A stretch of DNA of 41,011 bases from Lewinellaceae bacterium (lineage in GTDB: Bacteria > Bacteroidota > Bacteroidia > Chitinophagales > Saprospiraceae). Position numbers and translations under genes: made by a program. The notes beneath the pieces are model-generated. The model did not search any database. It was not told where the DNA came from and worked only from the letters and a program-made list of their open reading frames with translations. Positions 1 to 7,398 of the stretch are shown here, piece after piece (position 1 is the stretch's first letter; each line of letters starts with the position of its first letter). The stretch covers positions 1 to 41,011 of the forward strand of contig JARQTN010000245.1 of assembly GCA_029976695.1 (NCBI GenBank). The letters are read 5' to 3'.

Positions 1-77
1 GCAACCCGCAACCTTAAACCCGTAACCTTAAACCCGCAACCCGCAACCTTAAACCCGTAACCTTAAACCCGCAACCC
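1..77. repeat. Tandem heptamer array with 35-bp higher-order unit
   Basis: The stretch is eleven consecutive 7-mers: GCAACCC, GCAACCT, TAAACCC, GTAACCT, TAAACCC, then the same five again, then GCAACCC. Five heptamers make a 35-bp unit, present twice without mismatch, plus one further heptamer. The next 7-mer (ATAATCC, 78-84) looks like a decayed copy. The array ends 13 bp before the stop codon of the convergent-reading O-methyltransferase, so on the minus strand it lies in that gene's 3' flank. It starts at the window edge and may be longer. Its function is unknown. Confidence 0.9.
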
Positions 78-90
78 ATAATCCGTCATT

Positions 91-726
91 TCAAACCACC
101 CGCGCGATGCTGATCCCGTCCCGGATAGGCAGCATCAACACTTCCACCCTTGGATCATCTTTAAGCAACCTGTTATATTTCCGGATCGATTGCGTCTCTG
201 CATCATCGCTTTCATCCAGAACTTTTCCATCCCATAACACATTGTCTGACAGGATGAATCCACCGGGGTTCATCTTGTCGATCAGCAGTCCATAGTAGGA
301 GGGGTAATCTGTTTTTGCCGCATCGATGAATGCCAGGTCGTAGGGTCCCTCAAGCCCCGGGATGATCTCAAGTGCATCTCCGATGTGCAAGGTGATCCGG
401 TCCTCAAGCCCCGTGTTATTGATGTACTTTCGGATCATTGGTTCCATTTCCTCATTTGCCTCTATCGTGTCAATCCGGGCATCTTCAGGCGCATCCAATG
501 CCATGCTGATCGCAGAGTACCCGGTAAAGGTCCCGACCTCAAGGATGCGCTTTGGGCGGACCATCTGGCATACAACGCCCAAAAACATTCCCTGGAGTTG
601 CCCTGAAAGCATCTGGGGAGCAAGCGTTTTCAGATATGTTTCGCGCTCCAGATGATACAGCACCGGGTGCACCTCCTCTGAGTGGTCAAGGCAGTATTGT
701 TCTATTCGGGGGTCTACAAGATCCAT
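91..726 (-). CDS. Class I SAM-dependent O-methyltransferase (CCoAMT-like)
   Basis: A 211-residue soluble protein of the small cation-dependent O-methyltransferase family (caffeoyl-CoA/catechol type), which transfers methyl from SAM to a hydroxyl group. SAM motif I is EVGTFTGYS at residues 63-71, the acidic ribose-binding residue lies in DTIEAN (86-91), and GDA is at 116-118. The metal-site motifs FIDAAKTDY (133-141) and DNVLWDGKV (161-169) are intact, so activity is expected. Length is normal for bacterial members. The substrate cannot be told from sequence. It starts with ATG 2 nt downstream of the EamA transporter stop, so the two are probably one transcript. The tandem repeat at 1-77 lies immediately 3' of it. 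Confidence 0.88.
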   Translation of the reverse strand: MDLVDPRIEQYCLDHSEEVHPVLYHLERETYLKTLAPQMLSGQLQGMFLGVVCQMVRPKRILEVGTFTGYSAISMALDAPEDARIDTIEANEEMEPMIRKYINNTGLEDRITLHIGDALEIIPGLEGPYDLAFIDAAKTDYPSYYGLLIDKMNPGGFILSDNVLWDGKVLDESDDAETQSIRKYNRLLKDDPRVEVLMLPIRDGISIARVV

Positions 727-728
727 TT

Positions 729-1610
729 TCAGATGATTTGTTTTTGAAATTTCTTTTTTAGCACCGGGTATGTAAATACCGCAAAAAGGATGATGCCGAC
801 ACCGAGATAGAATCCCGGGGTGAGTTCCTTGTTCTCATGGAGGAGCAGCCAGGCCAGGATGATCCCGTACACTGGCTCGAGGTTGATGACAAGATTGGAC
901 GCAAATGCCGAGATATGATGCAGTGCGCGCATCGCAATCACATAGGCAAATGTGGTGCAGACAAAGGCCAGGACCAGCAGGTACAGCAGGTCCTGTCCGC
1001 GTGGCAAGATCGAAAAACCGGAAAGTTCCGCCCCGGCAAAGGGCAGGAGAAGTGAGATGAAGAGGAATGCACTTGTCATCTCCAGGCACGAGATCGTAAT
1101 CTCGTCTGCACGCTTGATGTATTTTTTATTCAGGATGGCAAAAATGGAAGCAAGGAGTGCACTTGTCAGCCCCAGGAGGATGCCGTTCATCATACTCAGT
1201 TCCGTCTGGTTGACCACCAGGGCCATCCCCGGGATGACCAGGACTCCCATCAGGGGCTCAAACCAGTGGATCCTGTGGCGCAGGATGAGCGGTTCGAGGA
1301 TGGCCGTGAAAAAACTCCCGGCAGCCATGCAAACCAGTGTGATACTCGCGTTGGAAGCCTTGATGGCGCCAAAAAACGTCAGCCAGTGGACTGCAACGAG
1401 GACACCGATCCCCAAAAAAATCAGGATGTATTTTCGTGGAACAAGCTTCAGCCTTTTATGGATCCCAAAGAGTAGCCAGAGACTCAGGCTGGTCAGCAGG
1501 ACGCGCCACCATACCAGATAGATCGTATGCATCTCAATGACTGCCCCCAGGATCGCGGTGAATCCAAAGAGGAAGACAGCCAGATGGAGCTCCAGGTACG
1601 CTTTTTTCAC
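729..1610 (-). CDS. EamA/DMT-family transporter
   Basis: A 293-residue, very hydrophobic protein with about ten predicted membrane spans in two similar halves, the layout of drug/metabolite transporter (EamA) permeases. The first half begins LELHLAVFLFGFTAILG, and the second starts near residue 150 with LLGLTSALLASIFAILNKKY. These proteins export or import small metabolites across the inner membrane; the substrate here cannot be deduced. The start codon is GTG (1608-1610 on the complement), followed by a Lys-Lys dipeptide. It is the first gene of a two-gene unit with the O-methyltransferase (2-nt gap) and is divergent from the peroxiredoxin gene. Confidence 0.85.
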   Translation of the reverse strand: MKKAYLELHLAVFLFGFTAILGAVIEMHTIYLVWWRVLLTSLSLWLLFGIHKRLKLVPRKYILIFLGIGVLVAVHWLTFFGAIKASNASITLVCMAAGSFFTAILEPLILRHRIHWFEPLMGVLVIPGMALVVNQTELSMMNGILLGLTSALLASIFAILNKKYIKRADEITISCLEMTSAFLFISLLLPFAGAELSGFSILPRGQDLLYLLVLAFVCTTFAYVIAMRALHHISAFASNLVINLEPVYGIILAWLLLHENKELTPGFYLGVGIILFAVFTYPVLKKKFQKQII

Positions 1611-1709
1611 GATTTATAAAACTGTTTGGATGCGAAGATAGTTATACTCGTTCAGGGAATTTTCCCGCCTGATATCAAATTCTGGATTCCATCACTAAAC
1701 TCAAGACAA

Positions 1710-2183
1710 ATGACATTGAAAAAAGGAGATACGGCACCCGCCTTTTCACTCTTTTCCTCGGAGAAAGAACAAATTAACCTTGAAGACTACAAAGGTAAGA
1801 ACGTGGTCATTCTTTTCTTCCCGCTGGCTTTTACCAGCGTATGCACGGAGGAATTATGCAGTATACGGGATGAGTTAGCTGTATACGAGGGATTCGATGC
1901 AGAAGTAATGGCCATTTCGGTGGACAGCCCGATGACCCTGGCGAAATTCAAGGAGGAACAGGGATACAACTTCACATTGATCTCTGATTTCAACAAGGAA
2001 GCGAGCCGTTCCTACGGCGCTTTGTATGAAGATTTTGTACTCGGAATGCGCGGGGTATCGAAAAGGGCGGCATTTGTCGTGGATAAAAACGGAACCATCC
2101 AGTATGCAGAAGTGCTCGAGAATGCAGGCCATTTGCCAAATTTTGTCAAAGTGAAAGAGGCATTGTCCGCATTGATTGCTTAG
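1710..2183 (+). CDS. Peroxiredoxin (AhpE/PrxQ-like)
   Basis: A 157-residue thiol peroxidase of the AhpC/TSA family that reduces hydrogen peroxide and organic hydroperoxides in the cytoplasm. The active-site block FFPLAFTSVC places the peroxidatic cysteine at residue 45, with the usual Pro and Thr before it (P38, T42). A conserved Arg is found near residue 119. The wording FPLAFT resembles AhpE (one-Cys), but a second cysteine five residues on (C50) is the spacing used by PrxQ/Bcp as resolving cysteine. I place the start at ATG 1710 (MTLKKGDTAP, the normal family N-terminus) and not at the upstream in-frame ATG 1626, which would add 28 residues without family similarity. clpS follows closely. 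Confidence 0.9.
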   Translation: MTLKKGDTAPAFSLFSSEKEQINLEDYKGKNVVILFFPLAFTSVCTEELCSIRDELAVYEGFDAEVMAISVDSPMTLAKFKEEQGYNFTLISDFNKEASRSYGALYEDFVLGMRGVSKRAAFVVDKNGTIQYAEVLENAGHLPNFVKVKEALSALIA

Positions 2184-2188
2184 ATTTG
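2181..2188 (+). promoter_or_regulatory. Possible -7 element before clpS
   Basis: TAGATTTG matches the Bacteroidota -7 consensus TAnnTTTG and overlaps the stop codon of the peroxiredoxin gene. A TTG lies at 2163-2165, 15 nt upstream, a little closer than usual. It may provide independent expression of clpS, but a chance match is possible. Confidence 0.3.
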
Positions 2189-2210
2189 TAGTGAACAAAA
2201 TTTGAATGTG

Positions 2211-2516
2211 ATGAAGAACAGTGCGCGTCCAGGATCAGAAGAAGATGTACTTGTTGAAGAATTGACAGACTCGGGGGACATTGCCCAATTGATCGTGTAT
2301 AATGATGATTACAATACTTTTGAATGGGTTATCGAGTGTTTCACCGAGATCCTGGGTCATTCTTCTGCGCAGGCTGAACAACTATCGTTAATCATCCATT
2401 TCAAAGGAAAAGCGATTGTCAAGACCGATGTTTTTGACGTATTGAAACCGCAGAAGGATGCACTTGTCGATCGCGGCCTGTCGGCTGTCATCGAACATGA
2501 GAAGAAGTATACATAG
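2211..2516 (+). CDS. clpS: ATP-dependent Clp protease adaptor ClpS
   Basis: A 101-residue adaptor that binds N-terminal Leu, Phe, Tyr or Trp residues (N-degrons) and hands substrates to ClpA/ClpC-ClpP. The core LIVYNDDYNTFEWVI carries the Asn-Asp-Asp substrate-pocket motif. The later IIHFKGKA block holds the conserved His and matches the ClpS fold, as does the tail ending in EHEKKYT. The N-terminal acidic extension is typical. I chose ATG 2211; an in-frame TTG at 2202 would add three residues. It sits between the peroxiredoxin gene and aat, whose product creates the N-terminal Leu/Phe that ClpS reads, so the two genes serve one pathway. ClpA/ClpC is not in this window. Confidence 0.92.
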   Translation: MKNSARPGSEEDVLVEELTDSGDIAQLIVYNDDYNTFEWVIECFTEILGHSSAQAEQLSLIIHFKGKAIVKTDVFDVLKPQKDALVDRGLSAVIEHEKKYT

Positions 2517-2561
2517 TAAAAGGCTGAAAGAGATCTCAAGATCGTTTGTATTTTGATACGA

Positions 2562-2607
2562 GACTGCACCTGATTGGTTGGCAAAAAATCCGGGTGCAGT
2601 CTTTTTT
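2562..2607 (+). terminator. Intrinsic terminator between clpS and aat
   Basis: A perfect 9-bp GC-rich stem (GACTGCACC at 2562-2570 with GGTGCAGTC at 2593-2601) is followed directly by TTTTTT (2602-2607). The loop is 22 nt. It ends only 8 nt before the aat start codon, so it may limit read-through from clpS into aat. Confidence 0.8.
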
Positions 2608-2615
2608 ATTTATCC

Positions 2616-3299
2616 ATGCCAGTATTTCAATTGCCTTACCGGGATTTTGTGTTTCCACATCCGTTGCTTGCCGAGCCCTCGGGGGTCATTGCTGTCGGTG
2701 GTGACCTGGATCCCATGCGGGTTCTTCTGGCTTACAGGTTTGGTATTTTCCCCTGGTACCATGAAGACGAGCCCCCCGTGTGGTGGTTTCCGAATCCCAG
2801 GTGTGTGCTGTTTCCTGACCGCCTGAAAGTGGCCAGGAGCATGCGGCCATATTTTAACCAGGATAAATTCACAGTCACCTATGATACGGATTTTGAACAG
2901 GTGATCAGCGCATGCCGGACAATTGCACGGCCGGGGCAGCCGGGGACCTGGATTCACCGGGAGGTTGTTTCAGCATTCAGGGCACTATACGAACTCGGAT
3001 ATGCCCATTCCGTCGAAGTGTGGAATCCGGACGGGATCTTGGCCGGCGGCTTGTACGGATTAGCCCTGGGGAAGATTTTCTTTGGTGAATCCATGTTCTC
3101 CCATGAAAGCAATGCTTCCAAATTCGGGTTCATCTCGCTTGTGCGCAAACTTGAGCGGGAAGGATTCATTCTGGTTGATTGCCAGCAAGAGACCCCCCAC
3201 CTCAGGTCCCTGGGTGCGGATATGATTCCGGGAGGGGTATTTTATGAATATTGCTGGAGGAACCTCAATTATCCCGATAAGCCCGGTTCGTGGAAATGA
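2616..3299 (+). CDS. aat: Leucyl/phenylalanyl-tRNA--protein transferase
   Basis: A 227-residue enzyme that moves Leu or Phe from charged tRNA onto proteins with N-terminal Arg or Lys, making them ClpS substrates. Family hallmarks are GVIAVGGDLDP near the N-terminus, AYRFGIFPWY, WWFPNPRCVL, and in the catalytic half GGLYGLALGKIFFGESMFS, followed by ASKFGFISL and the LVDCQ.TPHLRSLGA block. All align by eye with E. coli Aat. I place the start at ATG 2616 (MPVFQLP). A longer frame from 2574 would translate through the terminator hairpin and adds nothing conserved. No -7 element fits in the 8 nt after the terminator, so expression probably depends on read-through or on a promoter inside clpS. Confidence 0.93.
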   Translation: MPVFQLPYRDFVFPHPLLAEPSGVIAVGGDLDPMRVLLAYRFGIFPWYHEDEPPVWWFPNPRCVLFPDRLKVARSMRPYFNQDKFTVTYDTDFEQVISACRTIARPGQPGTWIHREVVSAFRALYELGYAHSVEVWNPDGILAGGLYGLALGKIFFGESMFSHESNASKFGFISLVRKLEREGFILVDCQQETPHLRSLGADMIPGGVFYEYCWRNLNYPDKPGSWK

Positions 3300-3335
3300 A
3301 CTAATGCAGGATAGGACGAGCCCCTGCGCGGTATG

Positions 3336-4298
3336 TCAGTTTCCGAAATACTGGATGATCTTTTCTGCCAGTTCCCGCCCGATATTTGCCTGTGCCTCCG
3401 ACGTGGACGCCCCGATATGCGGAGATACCGAGATGTTCGGGTGGTTGAGCAATGCCAGTTTCGGGACTGGTTCCCCTTCGAAAACGTCGAGCCCGATGCC
3501 GCCTATTTTACCTTCTTCAAGAGACTTGAGAAGCAAATCTTCATTGATCATCCCGCCCCGTGAAGCATTCACGAGAATGACATCGTCTTTCATCATGTCG
3601 ATTTCCCGTTCCGAGATGACTGGCTTGTCGAGCTTTGGGATGTGCAGTGAAATGTAATCTGCCTTTTTCAACATGCGTTCAAGGGTTACCGTCTCAATAT
3701 CCACAGTAAAATGGAAGTCCGGAAAACCGGCAAAGTCAAGCTGTATAGTTGACTTGTCAATGAAAGGGTCAACGGCAATGACCTCCATGCCCATCCCGAT
3801 ACCGATCTTGGCCACTTCCCTGCCAATGCGTCCAAAGCCGATGATGCCTAATGTTTTCCCCCGCAGTTCCCGGCCCTTTGAATACCGCTTCTTCAGGGCC
3901 TTGAACTGGGATTCCCCCTGTTGTGGCATTTCCCTGTTTGCCAGGTGGAGGGAACGGGATAATGAAAACAGGTGTCCGAAGACGAGTTCGGCAACGGATT
4001 TTGAAGATGCAGCAGGGGTGTTATACACTTCAATACCTTTGGACCTGGCATACTCCACATCAATATTGTCCAGTCCGACTCCACCACGTCCGATGATCTT
4101 CAGATTCGGGCAGGCGTCAATGAGGTCCTTGCGTACCTTTGTGGCACTCCGAACCAGGATCACATCATATGCAGGAAGTTCGTTGACGAGGTCTTCCTGG
4201 TTGATCCGGTCTGTGACCACCTGGTAGCCTGCTTCGTTCAATAAAAGGATGCCGTCTTCATGAAGGCCATCGTTTGCTAAGATGTTGACTTGGGACAT
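3336..4298 (-). CDS. serA: D-3-phosphoglycerate dehydrogenase-like 2-hydroxyacid dehydrogenase
   Basis: A 320-residue NAD-dependent D-2-hydroxyacid dehydrogenase, most likely the first enzyme of serine synthesis (3-phosphoglycerate to 3-phosphohydroxypyruvate). The N-terminal half has VRSATKVRKDLI and IGRGGVGLDNID, typical of SerA. The nucleotide-binding loop GFGRIG is at 154-159 with acidic D177. The catalytic Arg (NASRGG, R247), Glu (FEGEP, E276) and His (SPHIGAST, H294) are all present. It lacks the C-terminal ACT regulatory domain of longer SerA forms, so serine feedback through ACT is not expected. It converges on aat with a 36-bp gap and lies 53 bp downstream of a small membrane protein gene. 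Another D-2-hydroxyacid substrate cannot be excluded. Confidence 0.85.
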   Translation of the reverse strand: MSQVNILANDGLHEDGILLLNEAGYQVVTDRINQEDLVNELPAYDVILVRSATKVRKDLIDACPNLKIIGRGGVGLDNIDVEYARSKGIEVYNTPAASSKSVAELVFGHLFSLSRSLHLANREMPQQGESQFKALKKRYSKGRELRGKTLGIIGFGRIGREVAKIGIGMGMEVIAVDPFIDKSTIQLDFAGFPDFHFTVDIETVTLERMLKKADYISLHIPKLDKPVISEREIDMMKDDVILVNASRGGMINEDLLLKSLEEGKIGGIGLDVFEGEPVPKLALLNHPNISVSPHIGASTSEAQANIGRELAEKIIQYFGN

Positions 4299-4351
4299 AT
4301 CTGCTGAATTTAGGATTCAGCTACAAAGAAAGAGTTTTTTAGAGTCCCAGA

Positions 4352-4654
4352 CTATTCTCCATTTAACTTTTTGAGTGCTTTTATCTCCGCGTCTTTCTCA
4401 CGTACTTCCCTCTTGAGCTTGCGGTTTTCCTCTTCAAGTTCATCCACCCTTTTTTGGAGGTCACGGGCAGTTCCACGGTACGTTTCCCCATCATCAGACC
4501 GGGCACTTTCCGTCCTGATTCCAAACAGGTTTTTGATGTTTTGAATGCCGTCCTCACCTTTGTAATAGCTGGCCCCAAAGTAGGCCAAAGGGGCGAGGAT
4601 GATCATGACCAGGAAAAACCGGGCACACCCCGTCATTTTATATTTTCTTTTCAT
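4352..4654 (-). CDS. Small membrane-anchored coiled-coil protein, unknown function
   Basis: A 100-residue protein I do not recognise. A basic N-terminus (MKRKYKMTG) leads into one hydrophobic segment at about residues 11-28, which could be a membrane anchor. A polar linker (about 30-62) is followed by a charged, heptad-like segment (about 63-98: LQKRVDELEEENRKLKREV and onward) that should form a coiled coil, probably in the periplasm. It has no cysteine placed as a lipobox. The layout recalls FtsB/DivIC-type or YtxH-type small proteins, but no specific similarity is clear. It is 53 bp upstream of serA on the same strand and 139 bp from recG. Translation looks real because the frame is open, ATG-started and the composition is protein-like. 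Confidence 0.65.
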   Translation of the reverse strand: MKRKYKMTGCARFFLVMIILAPLAYFGASYYKGEDGIQNIKNLFGIRTESARSDDGETYRGTARDLQKRVDELEEENRKLKREVREKDAEIKALKKLNGE

Positions 4655-4793
4655 GCATGCGATTTAAGGTTTTTAATGCGGAAAACCCCGGGAAAATTCC
4701 CGATGATCTACAAAATTGCCCAGAATTTAGATCAGGCCGGGTGTTTGGTGTATATAAATAAACCTTTTATGCCCGCAGGTCCGTTTTCAGGTA

Positions 4794-6905
4794 TCAGCTG
4801 ATCCTGCTCCAGTCTTTCCCGTAAATGGAAGATGCCGCAAGGTATTTCCGGATCGGGTCGTGTTTCGGGTCCTCAAGCCACGGATCCCTGTCCATGATCC
4901 GCTCAGCGATCGCCCTGGCAGTTTGCAGGATCCGCGTGTCTTCAGCAAGATTCACCAGCCTGAAATTCAGTGTTCCGCTCTGTCGTGTGCCGATGACCTC
5001 CCCGGGTCCGCGCATCCGCAGGTCGGCTTCCGCAATCTCGAATCCGTTTGTACTTTGCACCATCATCCGGATCCTTTCCTTTCCCTGTTTTGAAAGGGCA
5101 TAGTTCGTCATCAAAATACACCATGACTGGTTTCCGCCACGGCCCACGCGCCCCCTGAGCTGGTGTAACTGTGAAAGGCCGAACCGCTCCGCATTCTCAA
5201 TGATCATGACCGTCGCATTGGGTACATCCACACCCACTTCAATGACGGTTGTGGATACAAGGATCTGGGTTTTACGGTCCACAAATCGCTGCATTTCATG
5301 ATCTTTCTCTTCTGAGGACATACGCCCATGGACGACACCGATCTGGTATTCCGGTTTAGGAAAATAGGACAGGAGTTCCTCATAACCATCCTGGAGGTTC
5401 TGGAGGTCCAGCTTTTCACTCTCCTCGATAAGTGGATAGATCACGTACACTTGTCTGCCGGCTGCGATTTGGGTTTTCATGAATTTGACGACCTGCATCC
5501 GGTTTGCTTCGCGCCTGTGGAGCGTCTTGATCAGCTTGCGGCCCGGGGGCAATTCATCGATGACGGACACATCAAGGTCTCCGTACAGCGTCATGGCGAG
5601 GGTCCGCGGGATCGGGGTGGCTGTCATCACAAGCACATGGGGTGGTGTCACTGTCCCCTTGCGCCAAAGTTTTGCCCGTTGGGCCACCCCGAACCTGTGC
5701 TGTTCATCGATGATGGAAAGGCCGAGGTTTTGAAATTTGACTTTGGGCTCGATGAGCGCATGGGTGCCGATCATGATATGCAATTCTCCGGTTTCGAGCC
5801 GGCCAAGTACGTCCTTTCTCATTTTCCCCTTGACACTGCCGGACAGGAAGCCAACCTGGATGCCGATCGGTTCGAGGTAGTCGACGAATGACCGGAAATG
5901 CTGCTGTGCAAGGATCTCGGTTGGTGCCATGACGCACGCCTGGTAACCGTTATCGATCGCAAGCAGGCAGGTCATGACGGCAACCACGGTTTTACCGCTG
6001 CCGACATCACCCTGGAGCAAACGGTTCATCTGCTTTCCTGATCCAAGGTCTGCCCGAATCTCCTTGACGACGCGCTTCTGTGCATCGGTGAGCTGGAACG
6101 GCAGTTGTTTTTCGTAGAATTCAAGAAATGCTGCGCCGACCTTTTCAAATACCGCCCCCCTGATAGAAAGCCGCCTTTTTTTTCGCGTCCGCAGGAGGGC
6201 CATTTGCATGAAGAAGAGCTCTTCAAATTTGATCCGGTTCCTGGCCCGGTTGAGCGCCTCCTGGTCCGGTGGAAAGTGGATGTGTTTCATGGTGGTGAAC
6301 CTGTCCTCGAATTTCAATCGCTCGATGAGGTATTGGGACAGGTTTTCTGGCAGGTCCCCGGGTTTGATTTGCTGGAGGAGCATGGACATGAGCTTGCGCC
6401 TCCCTTTCGAATCGAGGCCGCGGCTGTTAAGTTTTTCAGTGCTCCTGTAGACTGGCGACAGGTTTGGCCGGGCCTCGGCAGTTGCCTCGAGTTCGACTTC
6501 CGGGTGGACCAGGCTGATCCTTTTCTGGAAGACATTTACCTTCCCGTACAGGACATGGCGCTGATTGACCCTGACGAATTCCCTGATCCAGCGGATACCC
6601 TGAAACCACACGACCTCAATGGCCCCGGTATCGTCACGGAACAGTCCGACCAGACGCTTTCGTTTTCCGGTTGTCACTTCTTCCAGGTGGCTGAATGAGC
6701 CCTTTACCTGCACGGTATCCATTTGCGGGTGGATATCCCGGATCTTGTGGAATTTTGTTTTATCGATATACCTGAAGGGAAAATCGTGGAGCAAATCCCT
6801 GAATGTGTGGATTCCGAATTCCTGTTTGAGGAGTTCCCCTTTCGTCGGGCCAACCCCTTTGAGATATTCGATCGGGCTGGAAAGGAAATCGGTACCGGTA
6901 GGCAC
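4794..6905 (-). CDS. recG: ATP-dependent DNA helicase RecG
   Basis: A 703-residue superfamily 2 helicase that regresses stalled replication forks and processes Holliday junctions. The N-terminal wedge domain begins with a PIEYLKGVGPTKGELL hairpin and carries an OB-like segment to about residue 150. Helicase motif I is GDVGSGKT (299-306), motif Ia is in MAPTEILAQQH, motif II is the RecG-typical DEQH (400-403), and motif III is MTATPIPRTLA. The C-terminal helicase lobe has STTVIEVGVDVPNAT and QLHQLRGRVGRG, followed by the RecG-specific tail. Length is standard. The start codon is GTG. A TAATTTTG -7 match lies 23 nt upstream (6928-6935). It is divergent from rbfA. Confidence 0.95.
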   Translation of the reverse strand: MPTGTDFLSSPIEYLKGVGPTKGELLKQEFGIHTFRDLLHDFPFRYIDKTKFHKIRDIHPQMDTVQVKGSFSHLEEVTTGKRKRLVGLFRDDTGAIEVVWFQGIRWIREFVRVNQRHVLYGKVNVFQKRISLVHPEVELEATAEARPNLSPVYRSTEKLNSRGLDSKGRRKLMSMLLQQIKPGDLPENLSQYLIERLKFEDRFTTMKHIHFPPDQEALNRARNRIKFEELFFMQMALLRTRKKRRLSIRGAVFEKVGAAFLEFYEKQLPFQLTDAQKRVVKEIRADLGSGKQMNRLLQGDVGSGKTVVAVMTCLLAIDNGYQACVMAPTEILAQQHFRSFVDYLEPIGIQVGFLSGSVKGKMRKDVLGRLETGELHIMIGTHALIEPKVKFQNLGLSIIDEQHRFGVAQRAKLWRKGTVTPPHVLVMTATPIPRTLAMTLYGDLDVSVIDELPPGRKLIKTLHRREANRMQVVKFMKTQIAAGRQVYVIYPLIEESEKLDLQNLQDGYEELLSYFPKPEYQIGVVHGRMSSEEKDHEMQRFVDRKTQILVSTTVIEVGVDVPNATVMIIENAERFGLSQLHQLRGRVGRGGNQSWCILMTNYALSKQGKERIRMMVQSTNGFEIAEADLRMRGPGEVIGTRQSGTLNFRLVNLAEDTRILQTARAIAERIMDRDPWLEDPKHDPIRKYLAASSIYGKDWSRIS

Positions 6906-6927
6906 AAAAGCACGGATTTGGTTGAAA

Positions 6928-6935
6928 CAAAATTA
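6928..6935 (-). promoter_or_regulatory. Possible -7 element for recG
   Basis: TAATTTTG on the minus strand fits the TAnnTTTG consensus and lies 22 nt ahead of the GTG start of recG. I found no clear -33 TTG/TTTG at the normal distance. Confidence 0.35.
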
Positions 6936-7025
6936 GGAAAAAGCGTTTACAGGTATTGCCTTGTATGAAAGGGATACATGAATCCGATCAGATTCGTATC
7001 ATTGTATGGAGAAAAACCTCGATTC

Positions 7026-7397
7026 ATGGAAACGAAGAGACAGAAACAAGTCGGGGAGTTGATTCGCCGCAACTTCAGTACAGTCCTCCAGCAGGAGGGG
7101 AGGTATATTTACGATCAAGCACTCGTTACCGTCACAAACGTAGTGATGTCTCCAGATCTCGGAATTGCGAAGATCTATTTGTCGATCTATAATACGGAGA
7201 ACAAGCAGGAGGTTTTGCTTTCCATGCTCGAAGACCATACACATCTGAAGCAGGCTCTGGGTCACAGGGTGCGGAAACATATCCGCCGGATCCCGGAACT
7301 CGAGTTTTTCATGGACGATACACTGGACGAGATGTATCGCCTGAACAACCTCTTTGACAAGCTCCATGCTGAAAACCAAATGGGGGAGGAGGAGTGA
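7026..7397 (+). CDS. rbfA: 30S ribosome-binding factor RbfA
   Basis: A 123-residue KH-fold protein that binds the 30S subunit late in assembly and helps process and fold 16S rRNA. Family features are the basic start METKRQKQVGELIRRNFSTVL, the strand ALVTVTNVVMSPDLGIAKIYLSIY, and the end LKQALGHRVRKHIRRIPELEFFMDDTLDEM. I chose ATG 7026, which gives the standard RbfA N-terminus; the ATG at 6978 would add 16 residues with no family match. It is divergent from recG and ends 1 nt before the convergent stop of the permease-repressor gene. Confidence 0.92.
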   Translation: METKRQKQVGELIRRNFSTVLQQEGRYIYDQALVTVTNVVMSPDLGIAKIYLSIYNTENKQEVLLSMLEDHTHLKQALGHRVRKHIRRIPELEFFMDDTLDEMYRLNNLFDKLHAENQMGEEE

Positions 7398-7398
7398 T

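Noticed and set aside
1-77. Possible CRISPR array
   Set aside because: The 35-bp repeats are contiguous, with no unique spacers, and no cas genes are in the window.
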